Below, piece after piece: positions 16,174-23,420 of a DNA stretch of 25,637 nt. Position 1 is the stretch's first letter. Every line of letters starts with the position of its first letter. A program made the position numbers and the translations under genes. The stretch is from positions 1 through 25,637 of the forward strand of contig JBEKGZ010000011.1 in NCBI GenBank assembly GCA_050012535.1, given 5' to 3'. The notes under the pieces are model-generated. The model searched no databases and had not been told where the DNA came from. It worked only from the letters and a program-made list of their open reading frames with translations. The DNA comes from CAVPLU01 sp050012535 (GTDB lineage Archaea > Thermoproteota > Bathyarchaeia > 40CM-2-53-6).

Positions 16174-16416
16174 CTATAGTTCGCCCTTCAGGAAGGCGTC
16201 AATGGTTGCCTTCCTGCACTTTGGGCAGATACGCAGATGGTACCGTTCGTTAGGTAGGGGCTGGTGGCACCACTCGCATTTCCTGAGCGGGCTCTCTCTC
16301 AGGTCCTGGAATTCCTCGATGAGCAGTCTAGTCGTGGGATCATTCATCAATCCATTTTCTTCTCCTTTCATTTGTTGCGGGTGTTTCGCGTTGTCTACAG
16401 TGAACGGTGTAAGCAT
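16174..16416 (-). CDS. Small zinc ribbon protein, unknown function
   Basis: This protein is about 80 residues long with a C-terminal zinc ribbon, CEWCHQPLP...ICPKCRKA (two CxxC knuckles 13 residues apart), after a helical segment DPTTRLLIEEFQDLRESPL. It belongs to no family I can name. The frame stays open upstream to 16587, but that would run into the divergent RHH gene. A TATA box (atttataa, 16435-16442) sits only ~22 bp before the ATG at 16416, so transcription must start about there. A leaderless mRNA from 16416 is possible; otherwise the start is ATG 16371 or 16347, preceded by AAAGGAGAAG. Downstream on the same strand is the JAMM protease. A role in DNA/RNA or protein binding is typical for such ribbons but unproven. 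Confidence 0.68.
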   Translation of the reverse strand: MLTPFTVDNAKHPQQMKGEENGLMNDPTTRLLIEEFQDLRESPLRKCEWCHQPLPNERYHLRICPKCRKATIDAFLKGEL

Positions 16417-16434
16417 CTTAAGACCTTTAACAAG

Positions 16435-16485
16435 ATTTATAAGCAACTTATGTAAGCAATGTAAGCAAGTAAACAAGATATACGG
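16435..16485. promoter_or_regulatory. Divergent promoter with tandem GTAAGCAA repeats
   Basis: Two TATA boxes point outward: atttataa (16435-16442) for the zinc ribbon gene on - and gatatac (16478-16484) for the RHH gene on +. Between them are GTAAGCAA (16452-16459), GTAAGCAA (16461-16468) and GTAAACAA (16469-16476), preceded by a partial copy TAAGCAA (16440-16446). The placement is ideal for a regulator controlling both genes, most simply the RHH protein encoded next door. Confidence 0.6.
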
Positions 16486-16509
16486 AATAACTTCTGTAGG
16501 GAATCTGAC

Positions 16510-16920
16510 ATGTCTAGCAACGCTGTCCTCATTCGTGGGCTCGACAGGAACCTCTACAACAAGATCGTAGCACAAGCCAAGGAGCAAGGCAAGAACGTAG
16601 CTGACATCGTAAACGATGCCATGCGAGCCTACCTGACTGAGGCAGGCGGAGCAATACCTAATGTCTTCGACACCAAGAAGCTCGTCTTCACAGGAACCGT
16701 CAGCCTATCCAAGGCAGACATACTTGGCCTCCATGAAGAGCTGGGACAATTCCAGCTGGAGAATAGTGGCACGCTAACCCTTGACAAGGACATTGACAGA
16801 GAAGCCTTCCATCGGATAGAAAGGATACATAACACTGGAAAACTGCGAGTGCCCTCAGCGGTCCATCACCTTGCCCTGCTCAAGGTAGGTCACGTGCACG
16901 GAGAAGTCGAAAAGTACTGA
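16510..16920 (+). CDS. Ribbon-helix-helix protein with novel C-terminal domain
   Basis: This 136-residue protein has an N-terminal Arc/MetJ-type RHH DNA-binding fold: strand NAVLIRGLD (4-12), helix NLYNKIVAQAKEQGK (14-28), turn NVADI and helix VNDAMRAYLTE (34-44). The C-terminal ~80 residues are of no family I recognise. They contain a loose repeat, ENSGTL (84-89), HNTGKL (107-112) and GHVHGEV (127-133), and seven histidines (75, 101, 107, 119, 120, 128, 130) that could bind metal. A TATA box centred ~29 bp before ATG 16510 implies a leaderless transcript. Tandem repeats immediately upstream of that TATA box suggest autoregulation. It is divergent from the zinc ribbon gene. It is probably a transcription regulator, but the signal is unknown. 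Confidence 0.82.
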   Translation: MSSNAVLIRGLDRNLYNKIVAQAKEQGKNVADIVNDAMRAYLTEAGGAIPNVFDTKKLVFTGTVSLSKADILGLHEELGQFQLENSGTLTLDKDIDREAFHRIERIHNTGKLRVPSAVHHLALLKVGHVHGEVEKY

Positions 16921-17073
16921 CTTCTTCTACACATGCCCGCTTTTCACCAATCGCCATTTGAGGATTCTCCTACTCAAACGATCCTGAATATGTCGTCTCC
17001 TTCGACTGGATGCACATGTTGTTGAGGATGGCTCTCGGCCTACCCGCAATTCCGCTCGCGAACAATATCGCCG
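16921..17073. other. Convergent intergenic spacer
   Basis: This 153-bp spacer is between the stop of the RHH gene and the stop of the DNA glycosylase gene. The T/C-rich cttcttctac immediately after the RHH stop could end that transcript. No gene or strong structure was seen. Confidence 0.35.
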
Positions 17074-17685
17074 CTATCGTTTGGACACGAACGCATTACC
17101 CCTGATGGAGAAACGCCAAGGTTTCTCTGAGCCGGCCTTGATCCCTATTCTGCTCGCAGAGATAATTCTTGCCGCCTCTGGATGGAAAAGTTCAGCGATG
17201 TACAGTTCTCTTCCGGTTGTGAGGTCGTGGCCGTTCAGGGCTTTGGTCACGGCAAACGCCTGCGTGAGCTTCGCCGGCCCATTCGAAAGATCCTTGACGT
17301 GCTCTTTTCTGCGCCGTTTCTTCATCTCGACGATGCCCTTAATGGGTTGGACAGCTCGGATCAGCACTGCTCCCGGTTGTCCCGCGGGTTCGGTTGTTAC
17401 GTTCAGACAATAGTGCATTCCATATGTGAAGTAGACGTATGCGTGTCCCGGTTCACCGAACATGACTTGATTTCTTCGAGTTGGGCCTCTGTACGCATGG
17501 CTAGCCGCGTCGTCGTATCCTCTGTATGCTTCCGTCTCAACGATGATCCCCTCCAACCGAGTGTCTCCGAGTCTTCTCACGAGAACCTTGCCAAGAAGTT
17601 CCCTTGCCACGCGCACCGTGTTTCTTTCATAGAATGCCCTCCTGAGAGGCCGCGATGAAACAGTGGTATGGTGAGACCTTTGCAT
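17074..17685 (-). CDS. 3-methyladenine DNA glycosylase (AAG/MPG family)
   Basis: This base-excision repair enzyme flips out and removes alkylated or deaminated purines. The 203 residues contain RVARELLGKVLVRR, the catalytic Glu in GIIVETEAYRGYDDAASHAYRG, TRRNQVMFGEPGHAYVYFTYGMHYCLNV (nucleotide-intercalating and active-site strands), AVLIRAVQP, LSNGPAKLTQAF and the C-terminal GIKAGSEKPWRF-x-IRGN, all in the order of human AAG. The ATG at 17685 gives the usual length. It lies 31 bp downstream of the glycosyltransferase gene on the same strand and probably shares its transcript. This family is scattered in archaea, so transfer from bacteria is possible but is not shown by the sequence. Confidence 0.95.
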   Translation of the reverse strand: MQRSHHTTVSSRPLRRAFYERNTVRVARELLGKVLVRRLGDTRLEGIIVETEAYRGYDDAASHAYRGPTRRNQVMFGEPGHAYVYFTYGMHYCLNVTTEPAGQPGAVLIRAVQPIKGIVEMKKRRRKEHVKDLSNGPAKLTQAFAVTKALNGHDLTTGRELYIAELFHPEAARIISASRIGIKAGSEKPWRFSIRGNAFVSKR

Positions 17686-17716
17686 CTTCTGTTTTCAACT
17701 CGGCACGGGGATGGTG

Positions 17717-18430
17717 TCAGTCAGGTTTACTCAAGGACAAGATGTACTTGAATGCAAAATACAGGTTTCTCATTCTTAGACCAAAACTGAACTTTGTCCG
17801 TCCCAACCTACTGCGGAAGCCAACGGGGAGCTCTTTCAGTACCAGTCCGCATGACCTCGCCTTCGCGAAGATCTCGAGCTCAACCTCAAATCGAGTAGAA
17901 TGAAGGCCGGGGAGCAGTCGCTCAACCGCGCTTCTACTGAACACCCAGTAGCCTGTCTGAATATCGGTGAAGCTCCCTCCATATCTGACTGAAAGCAAGT
18001 ACGAGACAACTCGGTTCGACGCGATCGTGATCCAATTCATGGATCCAGGATCCCTTTTTCCCCGCGTCCTAGACCCCATTACAATCTCGGCGTCTCCCGC
18101 CTTCACGGCCTCGATGAGAGGCATCAAGTCCTTTGGGATGTTGGTGCCGTCACCGTCAATGATGCTCATGATCTCGGCTGCTTGGGACAGGAAGAACTTC
18201 ATGGCGGTTCTGACTCCGCAGCCCTTTCCAGGCCCGAACTCTTGGAGTATAACCGTGGCCCCGAGCGACTGAGCGATCTCTCGAGTTCGATCAGAACTGT
18301 GGCCGTCTACGACCACGATTCTGGGAAACAGCGAGGAGGCTTCCTCTACGAGTGGTCGTATGGCTTCTTCTTCGTTTAGCGTCGGAATAACTAGCATCAC
18401 TCGTGAGTTATCGTCGCTCGTCACGGCCAC
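17717..18430 (-). CDS. GT2 glycosyltransferase (dolichyl-phosphate sugar synthase-like)
   Basis: This 237-residue cytosolic GT-A enzyme has MLVIPTLNEEEAIRPLVEEA (nucleotide-binding strand), VVVDGHSSDRT, GKGCGVRTAM, the metal-binding IDGDGTNIP (a D-x-D motif), VMGSRTRGKRDPGSMN and FTDIQTGYWVFSRSAVERLL. This pattern matches dolichyl-phosphate mannose/glucose synthases. No C-terminal membrane domain is present; the end is an amphipathic helix (RMRNLYFAFKYILSL). The likely product is a polyprenyl-phosphate sugar for N-glycan or glycolipid assembly. The GTG at 18430 is chosen because GGTGG lies just upstream. The first ATG (18496) would overlap tldE by 35 bp and add 22 unconserved residues. Confidence 0.88.
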   Translation of the reverse strand: MAVTSDDNSRVMLVIPTLNEEEAIRPLVEEASSLFPRIVVVDGHSSDRTREIAQSLGATVILQEFGPGKGCGVRTAMKFFLSQAAEIMSIIDGDGTNIPKDLMPLIEAVKAGDAEIVMGSRTRGKRDPGSMNWITIASNRVVSYLLSVRYGGSFTDIQTGYWVFSRSAVERLLPGLHSTRFEVELEIFAKARSCGLVLKELPVGFRSRLGRTKFSFGLRMRNLYFAFKYILSLSKPD

Positions 18431-18461
18431 TCGCCCACCGAGGACTGCTAGGTGTGAGTGA

Positions 18462-19814
18462 CTATTTGGTGGCTCTCGTGATTCCGACATTCTCAACGAT
18501 CATGTGCGGGAGGTAGACGGGGACGGGGACTTCCCACCACTTGACCCATTTTCTCTCCTTCGAGAGCGCGCTGATTGACTGCATTATGCGAGGCATATTG
18601 TCGCTGATGCGGAGCCCTTTCACCGATCGTGCGATCTTGCCGTTCTCTATCTCGAAAGCGCCATCTCTGCAGATGGAAGAGAAATCGCCTGTCTGATAGT
18701 TCTGGAATCGGGTGTACCAATTGTTCGTGAGGTACAACCCATCTCCTACTTGCTCGAAGAGCTTCTCTTCACCGTATTCTCCTGGCTCGACGACGATGTT
18801 GAGAGCCACGGGAGCTATGCACCATGTCCCGCCAACATAGAACGCACTACCCGTCAATGCTCCGCCGTACTTGGCGACGCTGTACGAGCTGTGCAAGTAC
18901 GTCTTCAAAGTGCCGCGGTCGATGATGGTCGTCCGCTGAGTCGGATAGCCTTCCTCGTCAAATGAGCAGGAGTTGATCCCGCCAGGCATGCGCCGGTCAT
19001 CAACCAAAGTGAGCTTCTCGGAAGCAACCTTCTGACCTATCTTCTCTGCGAAAAACGATAGGCCGAGGTCAACGGAGTAGGCGGTTGCGAAGTCTGCGAT
19101 TCTGTCAAAGAACTCCGCCATTATGGAGGGACCAAACAGTACTCTATACTTGCCTTCGTCTCCGAAGACCGGATTTCTGGCTTGATTCGCGATCTTCCCC
19201 GCTTCTGCTCCTGCGAGCTTAGGATTGAAATCCTCAAGTCGGGTGGCGCAGCTGTTGCCTTGGCCGCTTGAATCGTCGTCGACAAAGGCTCGTATCGACA
19301 GGTTGATATCTGTTCCCTTGTCTTCGCCTTCCGCCCCGGCAGAAGTCCTCACATGTCTCTCCCATTCGCTGGTGACGAGTACGCCGGAGGATCGTCGTGC
19401 TCCTTCAGCCCTAGCCGCCTTCATGGCTTCCTCAGCTAAGTCTACAAGTTCGTCAGTCATCTTCGGGATTCGAGCGTCGAAAATGTGCGGAACAGGCTCG
19501 TACTTGAACGGCCCCTTAGGAAGAGTGGATTCAACCTCACCTGGTTTGGTGATGTCCATCGCGGCTTTCAGCGTCTTCATGACCTCCTTCAATGCGTCCA
19601 TGCTCGGATTCTCCACATGGGCTCCTGCCCGTTTACGTTCTGATAGCATGTACACTGTCGGAACGGTCTGATCCCACGACTGCACAATCGTGACGGAGTC
19701 GTTCGCGAACTTGAGCATCTTACGTTTCTCGCGGGTCACGGCAGCCGCAACTTCTCTCGCACCAAGTTTCTGGCCATACTCGACAGCCTGATCCACGATC
19801 TGTTCTGGATTCAC
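18462..19814 (-). CDS. pmbA: TldE/PmbA-family protein (non-metal partner)
   Basis: This 450-residue protein is the second subunit of the TldD-TldE heterodimeric protease. It has the family's central LSIRAFVDDDSSGQGNS, the LVDDRRMPGGINSCSFDEEGYPTQRT region, and GLYLTNNWYTRFQNYQTGDFSSICRDGAFEIENGKI near the end, but no HExxxH metal site, as expected for TldE. It starts at GTG 19814, with a strong GGGAGGT ribosome site overlapping the end of tldD; only 4 bp separate the genes, so they are translationally linked. In bacteria the pair matures microcins and degrades CcdA; in archaea it acts as a peptidase on unfolded or small peptides, with natural targets unclear. Confidence 0.95.
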   Translation of the reverse strand: MNPEQIVDQAVEYGQKLGAREVAAAVTREKRKMLKFANDSVTIVQSWDQTVPTVYMLSERKRAGAHVENPSMDALKEVMKTLKAAMDITKPGEVESTLPKGPFKYEPVPHIFDARIPKMTDELVDLAEEAMKAARAEGARRSSGVLVTSEWERHVRTSAGAEGEDKGTDINLSIRAFVDDDSSGQGNSCATRLEDFNPKLAGAEAGKIANQARNPVFGDEGKYRVLFGPSIMAEFFDRIADFATAYSVDLGLSFFAEKIGQKVASEKLTLVDDRRMPGGINSCSFDEEGYPTQRTTIIDRGTLKTYLHSSYSVAKYGGALTGSAFYVGGTWCIAPVALNIVVEPGEYGEEKLFEQVGDGLYLTNNWYTRFQNYQTGDFSSICRDGAFEIENGKIARSVKGLRISDNMPRIMQSISALSKERKWVKWWEVPVPVYLPHMIVENVGITRATK

Positions 19815-19818
19815 TTGC

Positions 19819-21243
19819 TTAACCTCCCAGTCTGACCTTCCGCAGGCGTATCGGTGGCCCGCCGTGCCACACTGGGGCTGCTTGTTCCGGCTCCCCCTTT
19901 CCGCACGTGGCGGCCTCGTACTCCACCTTTTTTCCGACAGCGTCCACGCTACCGTAGAACCCCGGTGTGGTGATCTCCAGAATTGGGTTCCTCACGGCGT
20001 TCGTGATCTGCCCGTTTTCGATCAGGTATGCTTCGAGCCCCACGTATCTCTGATTGTATCGTCTATCGTCGATATTCCATTCCATGAATGTCTTGATGAA
20101 GACGCCTTTGCTCAGGTCCTCGACTAGCTCATCATCGTTGTACTCGCCTGGAAGCATGAACGTGTTTGCCATTCTGATGATCGGCTCTCTATCGTAGCTC
20201 ACGGCCCTAGCTGCCCCGTTACTGCTGACTCCAAGTTCCGCGGCGGTCTCGCGGTTCTGCAGAAACCCTGCGATAACGCCGTTCTTGATCAGTGTCCTTC
20301 TGCCTGCTCGCACGCCCTCTTCATCATACTCGTAGAAGCCGTAGGAGTTTGGAACCGTAGGATCGTCCACAACCGTGACGGCTTCGGTGCCGATTCGGTG
20401 GCCGATCATGTCCGGCTTAAGGTAGGATTCCCCAGCCTGCGCGGCCTCCCGACCTAGGATCCTGTCAGCTTCCTGAGGATGTCCACATGATTCATGGCAA
20501 GCGATACCAGTAACCTCCGACCCTAGAACGAGATCCAGCTCTCCCCGGGGGGCCTGCTTTGCCTCACGAAGTATCTTCCCTAGAATCCTCGCTTCTTCAG
20601 GAACGCATTTGGGAAGATCCCATGCTTCGAGTCGTTCCCATCCGCCTGTTTCACCTTTCTGGCCTATTCTCTGGATTATCCCCTTTCCAGGCTCACTTGC
20701 AGTGAAGACAAAGAGCAAACCAATCCTGGAGGCCACCCCATGAATCTTCGATCCCTCGGTATCGGCGAAGTACCGGTCGGTAATATCATCAATCAATACG
20801 AGCGTCCGAGAAGGAAGATCCACCTTCACGACGCTTGGGCTGAGGTTCTTCTCGATCTCCTCAAGGACCGCCAGTTTTTCCTCGATCGTAACGTCGAGGA
20901 GTGGTTTTCGCGCTTTCGTCTCCCAGTTCGCATGCTCTGCTTTCTCTTTTGAGAGGCGTATCGGTTTGGTGACCAGTCTCTTCGACGCCTTGGCGGTTCT
21001 GTATGCTATATCTACGGTTTCGTCCAGAGATTCCTTGGACAGGTCGTTTGTGGATGCAAATCCTAGGGCACCATCAACGAGCACGCGGACCGCGATACCT
21101 TTCGCCTTGGCGAGCTGAACTGGCTCGGGTTTTCCATTGGTTAGGGTGACTCCGCTGCCGCTGTCGGTGTGAAGCCGTGCTTCAGCATACTGAACTCCCT
21201 TCGCAGAAGCAGCCTCGATTGCGTGCTGAACAAGGTCCTCCAT
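19819..21243 (-). CDS. tldD: TldD metalloprotease
   Basis: This 474-residue catalytic subunit of the TldD-TldE protease has the zinc site HESCGH (H250, E251, H255; HExxxH form) with a third ligand expected from the late Cys in ATCGKGEP. Other family blocks are EARLHTDSGSGVTLTNG, GIAVRVLVDGALGFAST, TVVDDPTVPNSYGFYEYDEEG and GAARAVSYDREPIIRM. The ATG at 21243 is about 9 nt after the start predicted by a TATA-like ccttaaatc near 21275-21283, so the tldD-tldE pair likely has its own promoter despite following ssb. The GT2 and glycosylase genes continue in the same direction. Confidence 0.96.
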   Translation of the reverse strand: MEDLVQHAIEAASAKGVQYAEARLHTDSGSGVTLTNGKPEPVQLAKAKGIAVRVLVDGALGFASTNDLSKESLDETVDIAYRTAKASKRLVTKPIRLSKEKAEHANWETKARKPLLDVTIEEKLAVLEEIEKNLSPSVVKVDLPSRTLVLIDDITDRYFADTEGSKIHGVASRIGLLFVFTASEPGKGIIQRIGQKGETGGWERLEAWDLPKCVPEEARILGKILREAKQAPRGELDLVLGSEVTGIACHESCGHPQEADRILGREAAQAGESYLKPDMIGHRIGTEAVTVVDDPTVPNSYGFYEYDEEGVRAGRRTLIKNGVIAGFLQNRETAAELGVSSNGAARAVSYDREPIIRMANTFMLPGEYNDDELVEDLSKGVFIKTFMEWNIDDRRYNQRYVGLEAYLIENGQITNAVRNPILEITTPGFYGSVDAVGKKVEYEAATCGKGEPEQAAPVWHGGPPIRLRKVRLGG

Positions 21244-21393
21244 TAGCGAGACCGAAGCTTGAGCGTAGGAAGATTTGATTTAAGGGTAGCGAAGAGCCCG
21301 CGCGGCCTTGCTCTACGGAACGTGTCTGCAGAGTTCCCACTACTGTGCGAAGCAACCTCAAGTTCTAGAGTCTGAACTTGGAGTGGCCCGTTT

Positions 21394-21915
21394 CTAGTAT
21401 CTTCCTCTGCTACGGCCGCGGCCGCCGCCGTATCCTCTACCTCGTCCTCTGCCGCCGTAGCCGCCTCCTCCCTCGTCCCGATATCTAGGTCTGAAGCTCG
21501 GCTCCCTACGCCTCTCAGGCATGGGATATTCCTTGTTGGAAAGGTTGTTGTCAGCGTTGACATTCTCGATTGGCGGGGCGCCCGTTTCCAATGAACCGTA
21601 TCGGCCTATATTGAGCCGCATTGATCCACGGAAGAGCGTGACGTAGCCGTTCTTGACGATTATCGTGTCGCCCTCCTTGACTTTCTCGATGTTGTCGTCC
21701 CACAAGGTGAGGTAGACTGCGCCGGTTTCATCTCCGACGAGAGCATCTACAACTTTGTGCGTCGAGCCATCTCTCCGAGAAACGGTCTCGCGGGCCTCGC
21801 CCTTCGTGACCACTTTCACGGTAACGTTCACTTGCCTAGATTCTGGGCCAAGGCTTTCGACCTTGACGTTCACAGCAGCCGTTGGCTGCCCTTCTCCTTC
21901 TGCTTCTGATGACAT
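21394..21915 (-). CDS. ssb: Single-stranded DNA-binding protein, single OB-fold with RG-rich tail
   Basis: This 173-residue protein has one OB-fold at about 15-115 (VNVTVKVVTKGEARE..., VVDALVGDETGAVYLTLWDD, GDTIIVKNGYVTLFRGSMRLNIGRYG), similar to crenarchaeal/thaumarchaeal SSBs. A linker leads to a C-terminal tail rich in Gly/Arg with Tyr (GYGGRGRGRGYGG). Bacterial SSB ends in an acidic tip; this tail is basic and RGG-like, suggesting nucleic-acid rather than protein contact. It binds ssDNA in replication and repair, and some relatives also bind RNA. A TATA box at about 21958-21966 gives a ~20-nt leader. It is divergent from the candidate RNase P RNA. Confidence 0.9.
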   Translation of the reverse strand: MSSEAEGEGQPTAAVNVKVESLGPESRQVNVTVKVVTKGEARETVSRRDGSTHKVVDALVGDETGAVYLTLWDDNIEKVKEGDTIIVKNGYVTLFRGSMRLNIGRYGSLETGAPPIENVNADNNLSNKEYPMPERRREPSFRPRYRDEGGGGYGGRGRGRGYGGGRGRSRGRY

Positions 21916-21955
21916 CTACTTCAAACTCGGCGAGGACTACCGGACACACGTGGAA

Positions 21956-21967
21956 TCTTAAATATTG
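21956..21967. promoter_or_regulatory. Shared TATA region, ssb (-) and RNase P RNA (+)
   Basis: The AT core ttaaatatt reads as TATA-like on both strands (aatatttaag on -). It is about 47 bp before the ssb ATG and about 20-25 bp before the first stem of the RNA, so one element, or two overlapping ones, may serve both directions. Confidence 0.45.
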
Positions 21968-21980
21968 TGATTCCCTCGTC

Positions 21981-22230
21981 ACGCCGAGACCAGCAACGGA
22001 GAACCTGAGGGAGGAGACCGTCTGAGGCTAAGATGGCAGGTCAACAAAGCGAAAGCTGAACGGGCTCCGATTGACTGAAGCCGCAACGAGGCTCCAAGGC
22101 CCGACGTGGGGAAGGCTCCAAACACGTGGTCTTGGTTAGCCACGCCTTGAGCGCCCAATGCCACCAGCTTTCCCTAGACAAATGAAGCTCTGGCGCGAAC
22201 TCATAACCCAGCGCCTACCACTATCACAGG
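21981..22230 (+). ncRNA. rnpB: Candidate RNase P RNA (compact archaeal form)
   Basis: I read this as the catalytic RNA of RNase P, which trims tRNA 5' ends. Core elements appear in order: a CR-I-like GGGAGGAGACC (22009-22019); CCAAGGCCCGACGTGGG, resembling the P15 left side; GGTTAG (22134-22139) at the tRNA-CCA-binding loop; CTTGAG (22146-22151); CCTAGACAAATGA (22173-22185), matching the bacterial CCTAGATGAATGA; and a CR-V-like CATAACCC...CTAC (22202-22217). Helices support it: CAAGG/CCTTG and CGTGG/CCACG stack around a 5-nt bulge, and CGCC(G)AGA (21982-21989) pairs with TCTGGCG (22189-22195) as P2. CR-I and CR-V deviate from consensus, and the RNA is short, as if most of the specificity domain were reduced. 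The ends are approximate; an outer pairing of TTGTGAT (21965-21971) with ATCACAG (22223-22229) could be P1. Confidence 0.68.
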
Positions 22231-22279
22231 CAAAACGCAAGCGCCAAGCACCGTCTCGTATTCATCGGGTAGAATAGAT

Positions 22280-23284
22280 TTGAAGAAGCGATTGGACGAG
22301 TTGCTTTTCGCAACGGTGGATGTGGGTAGTCTGCCCCTTGAGGATGATTTTGACGGGGACAAGAGGAACACAGATCGGGCAATACTCGACAAGCTTTCAG
22401 TGGGATTAGACTATCCGTGTTATCCTCAGTTTCCAGGCTCGCCCTCCAACCCCATGAACATGGGGCTGCAGTTTCTGATCCCGCTCTCCAAGGTTGAGCC
22501 GAAGATCAAGATCCGAGGCCAAGAGGCTGAGCTGCTCTCAGATGAGATCAAGACCCCGTCAGAACCGATCGGTGTCGAACGAGCAGAATACTTCCTGACC
22601 TATCTTCGTCAGCACGGGCTGACCTCGAAGGTCAAGGGGACCAAGGCCTGCATTACAGGTCCTTTCACCCTCGCGAGCTATCTGAACAGAAGGAACCTGA
22701 TGACGTGTGGCGCTTCAAAGCCTGTCGTCGTAAGGGCGCTCGCTCAGGTTCTTGGCCAGTCATGCAGACGGCTCAGTGAACTAGGATTCGACTTGATCAA
22801 CATAGACGAGCCCTTCTTCTCCATCATGCTCGGACGAAAAGTCCTCTTCAACTATGGCGAAGAGTTCGTCATCGACACGCTCGATACGATACTTGCTGAG
22901 GCGTCTGGCCTTTCTGCGATCCACGTCTGTGGCACGGTGACGCCGCTCGTGAAGGATGTTCTGTTGAAAAGCAAGGTCGACATTGTCGATCATGAATTCG
23001 CCGGATCTCCAGCAAACATTCATGCGTACACAAAGGATGACTTCGAACGTACAGGGAAGTTTCTGGCATACGGCTGTGTTTCCTCAGTGAAGCCTCAGGT
23101 TGAGTCTGTGGAGGAGATCTCGGCCTCGATACGGAGCGCACTGAACGCGTTCGGGCATCGGATCATTGTGAAGCCTGACTGCGGTTTCGGAGGCATGCTC
23201 GGCGTTCCTGGAGCATACGAGGTTGCCTTGAAGAAGCTTCAGAATATGGTTAAGGCAGCCCGAGTTGTCGCGGAATCGGACTAG
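22280..23284 (+). CDS. metE: MetE-family (cobalamin-independent-type) methyltransferase, core domain only
   Basis: This 334-residue protein corresponds to the C-terminal catalytic barrel of methionine synthase MetE, without the N-terminal folate-binding half, as is usual in archaea. It starts ATVDVGSLP and carries the zinc/homocysteine ligands HVC (H215, C217), E239 in DHEF and C301 in KPDCGFGG, plus DLINIDEP and ACITGPFTLASY. Archaeal core MetE proteins take methyl groups from corrinoid or folate-like donors to make methionine. The start is TTG 22280, which places ATVDVGSLP near the N-terminus. The stop overlaps the stop of the minus-strand small membrane gene in a shared CTAG. Confidence 0.9.
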   Translation: MKKRLDELLFATVDVGSLPLEDDFDGDKRNTDRAILDKLSVGLDYPCYPQFPGSPSNPMNMGLQFLIPLSKVEPKIKIRGQEAELLSDEIKTPSEPIGVERAEYFLTYLRQHGLTSKVKGTKACITGPFTLASYLNRRNLMTCGASKPVVVRALAQVLGQSCRRLSELGFDLINIDEPFFSIMLGRKVLFNYGEEFVIDTLDTILAEASGLSAIHVCGTVTPLVKDVLLKSKVDIVDHEFAGSPANIHAYTKDDFERTGKFLAYGCVSSVKPQVESVEEISASIRSALNAFGHRIIVKPDCGFGGMLGVPGAYEVALKKLQNMVKAARVVAESD

Positions 23285-23403
23285 TGTATCTGAGTCAGAA
23301 ACTTGTAGATTATCAAGCCGACGAGAAAGATCAGATACAGTCTGAGGAATAGGAGTACGGCCTTAATTTTCTGGTTGTTTGTACTCTCGGCATTCTTCCT
23401 CAC
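23281..23403 (-). CDS. Tiny single-TM protein A (40 aa)
   Basis: This 40-residue protein starts at GTG 23403. Its sequence is a short basic head, then one hydrophobic helix AVLLFLRLYLIFLVGLIIYKF (split as AVLLFLRLYL and IFLVGLIIYKF), then TQIH. It closely resembles the C-terminal half of the tiny protein at 24752-24931: both have LL-x-LRLYLIFLV followed within four residues by YKF. That similarity is the main evidence that it is real. It lies 17 bp after the MgtE_N/CBS gene, so it is probably the last gene of that operon. No clear ribosome site precedes the GTG. An Arg inside the helix is conserved in both copies. Function unknown; a small subunit or regulator of the neighbouring transporter is my inference. 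Confidence 0.65.
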   Translation of the reverse strand: MRKNAESTNNQKIKAVLLFLRLYLIFLVGLIIYKFLTQIH

Positions 23404-23420
23404 TTTCGAGTGATTGGCTG

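Noticed and set aside
16417..16587. N-terminal extension of the zinc ribbon frame to 16587
   Set aside because: It would cross its own TATA box and overlap the start of the divergent RHH gene by 78 bp; the extension is not supported by any motif.
21243..21563. 106-codon minus-strand frame overlapping the ssb 3' end
   Set aside because: It overlaps the RG-rich tail coding region in another frame; its Glu/Ala-rich run is a frame-shifted image of the Gly/Arg codons.
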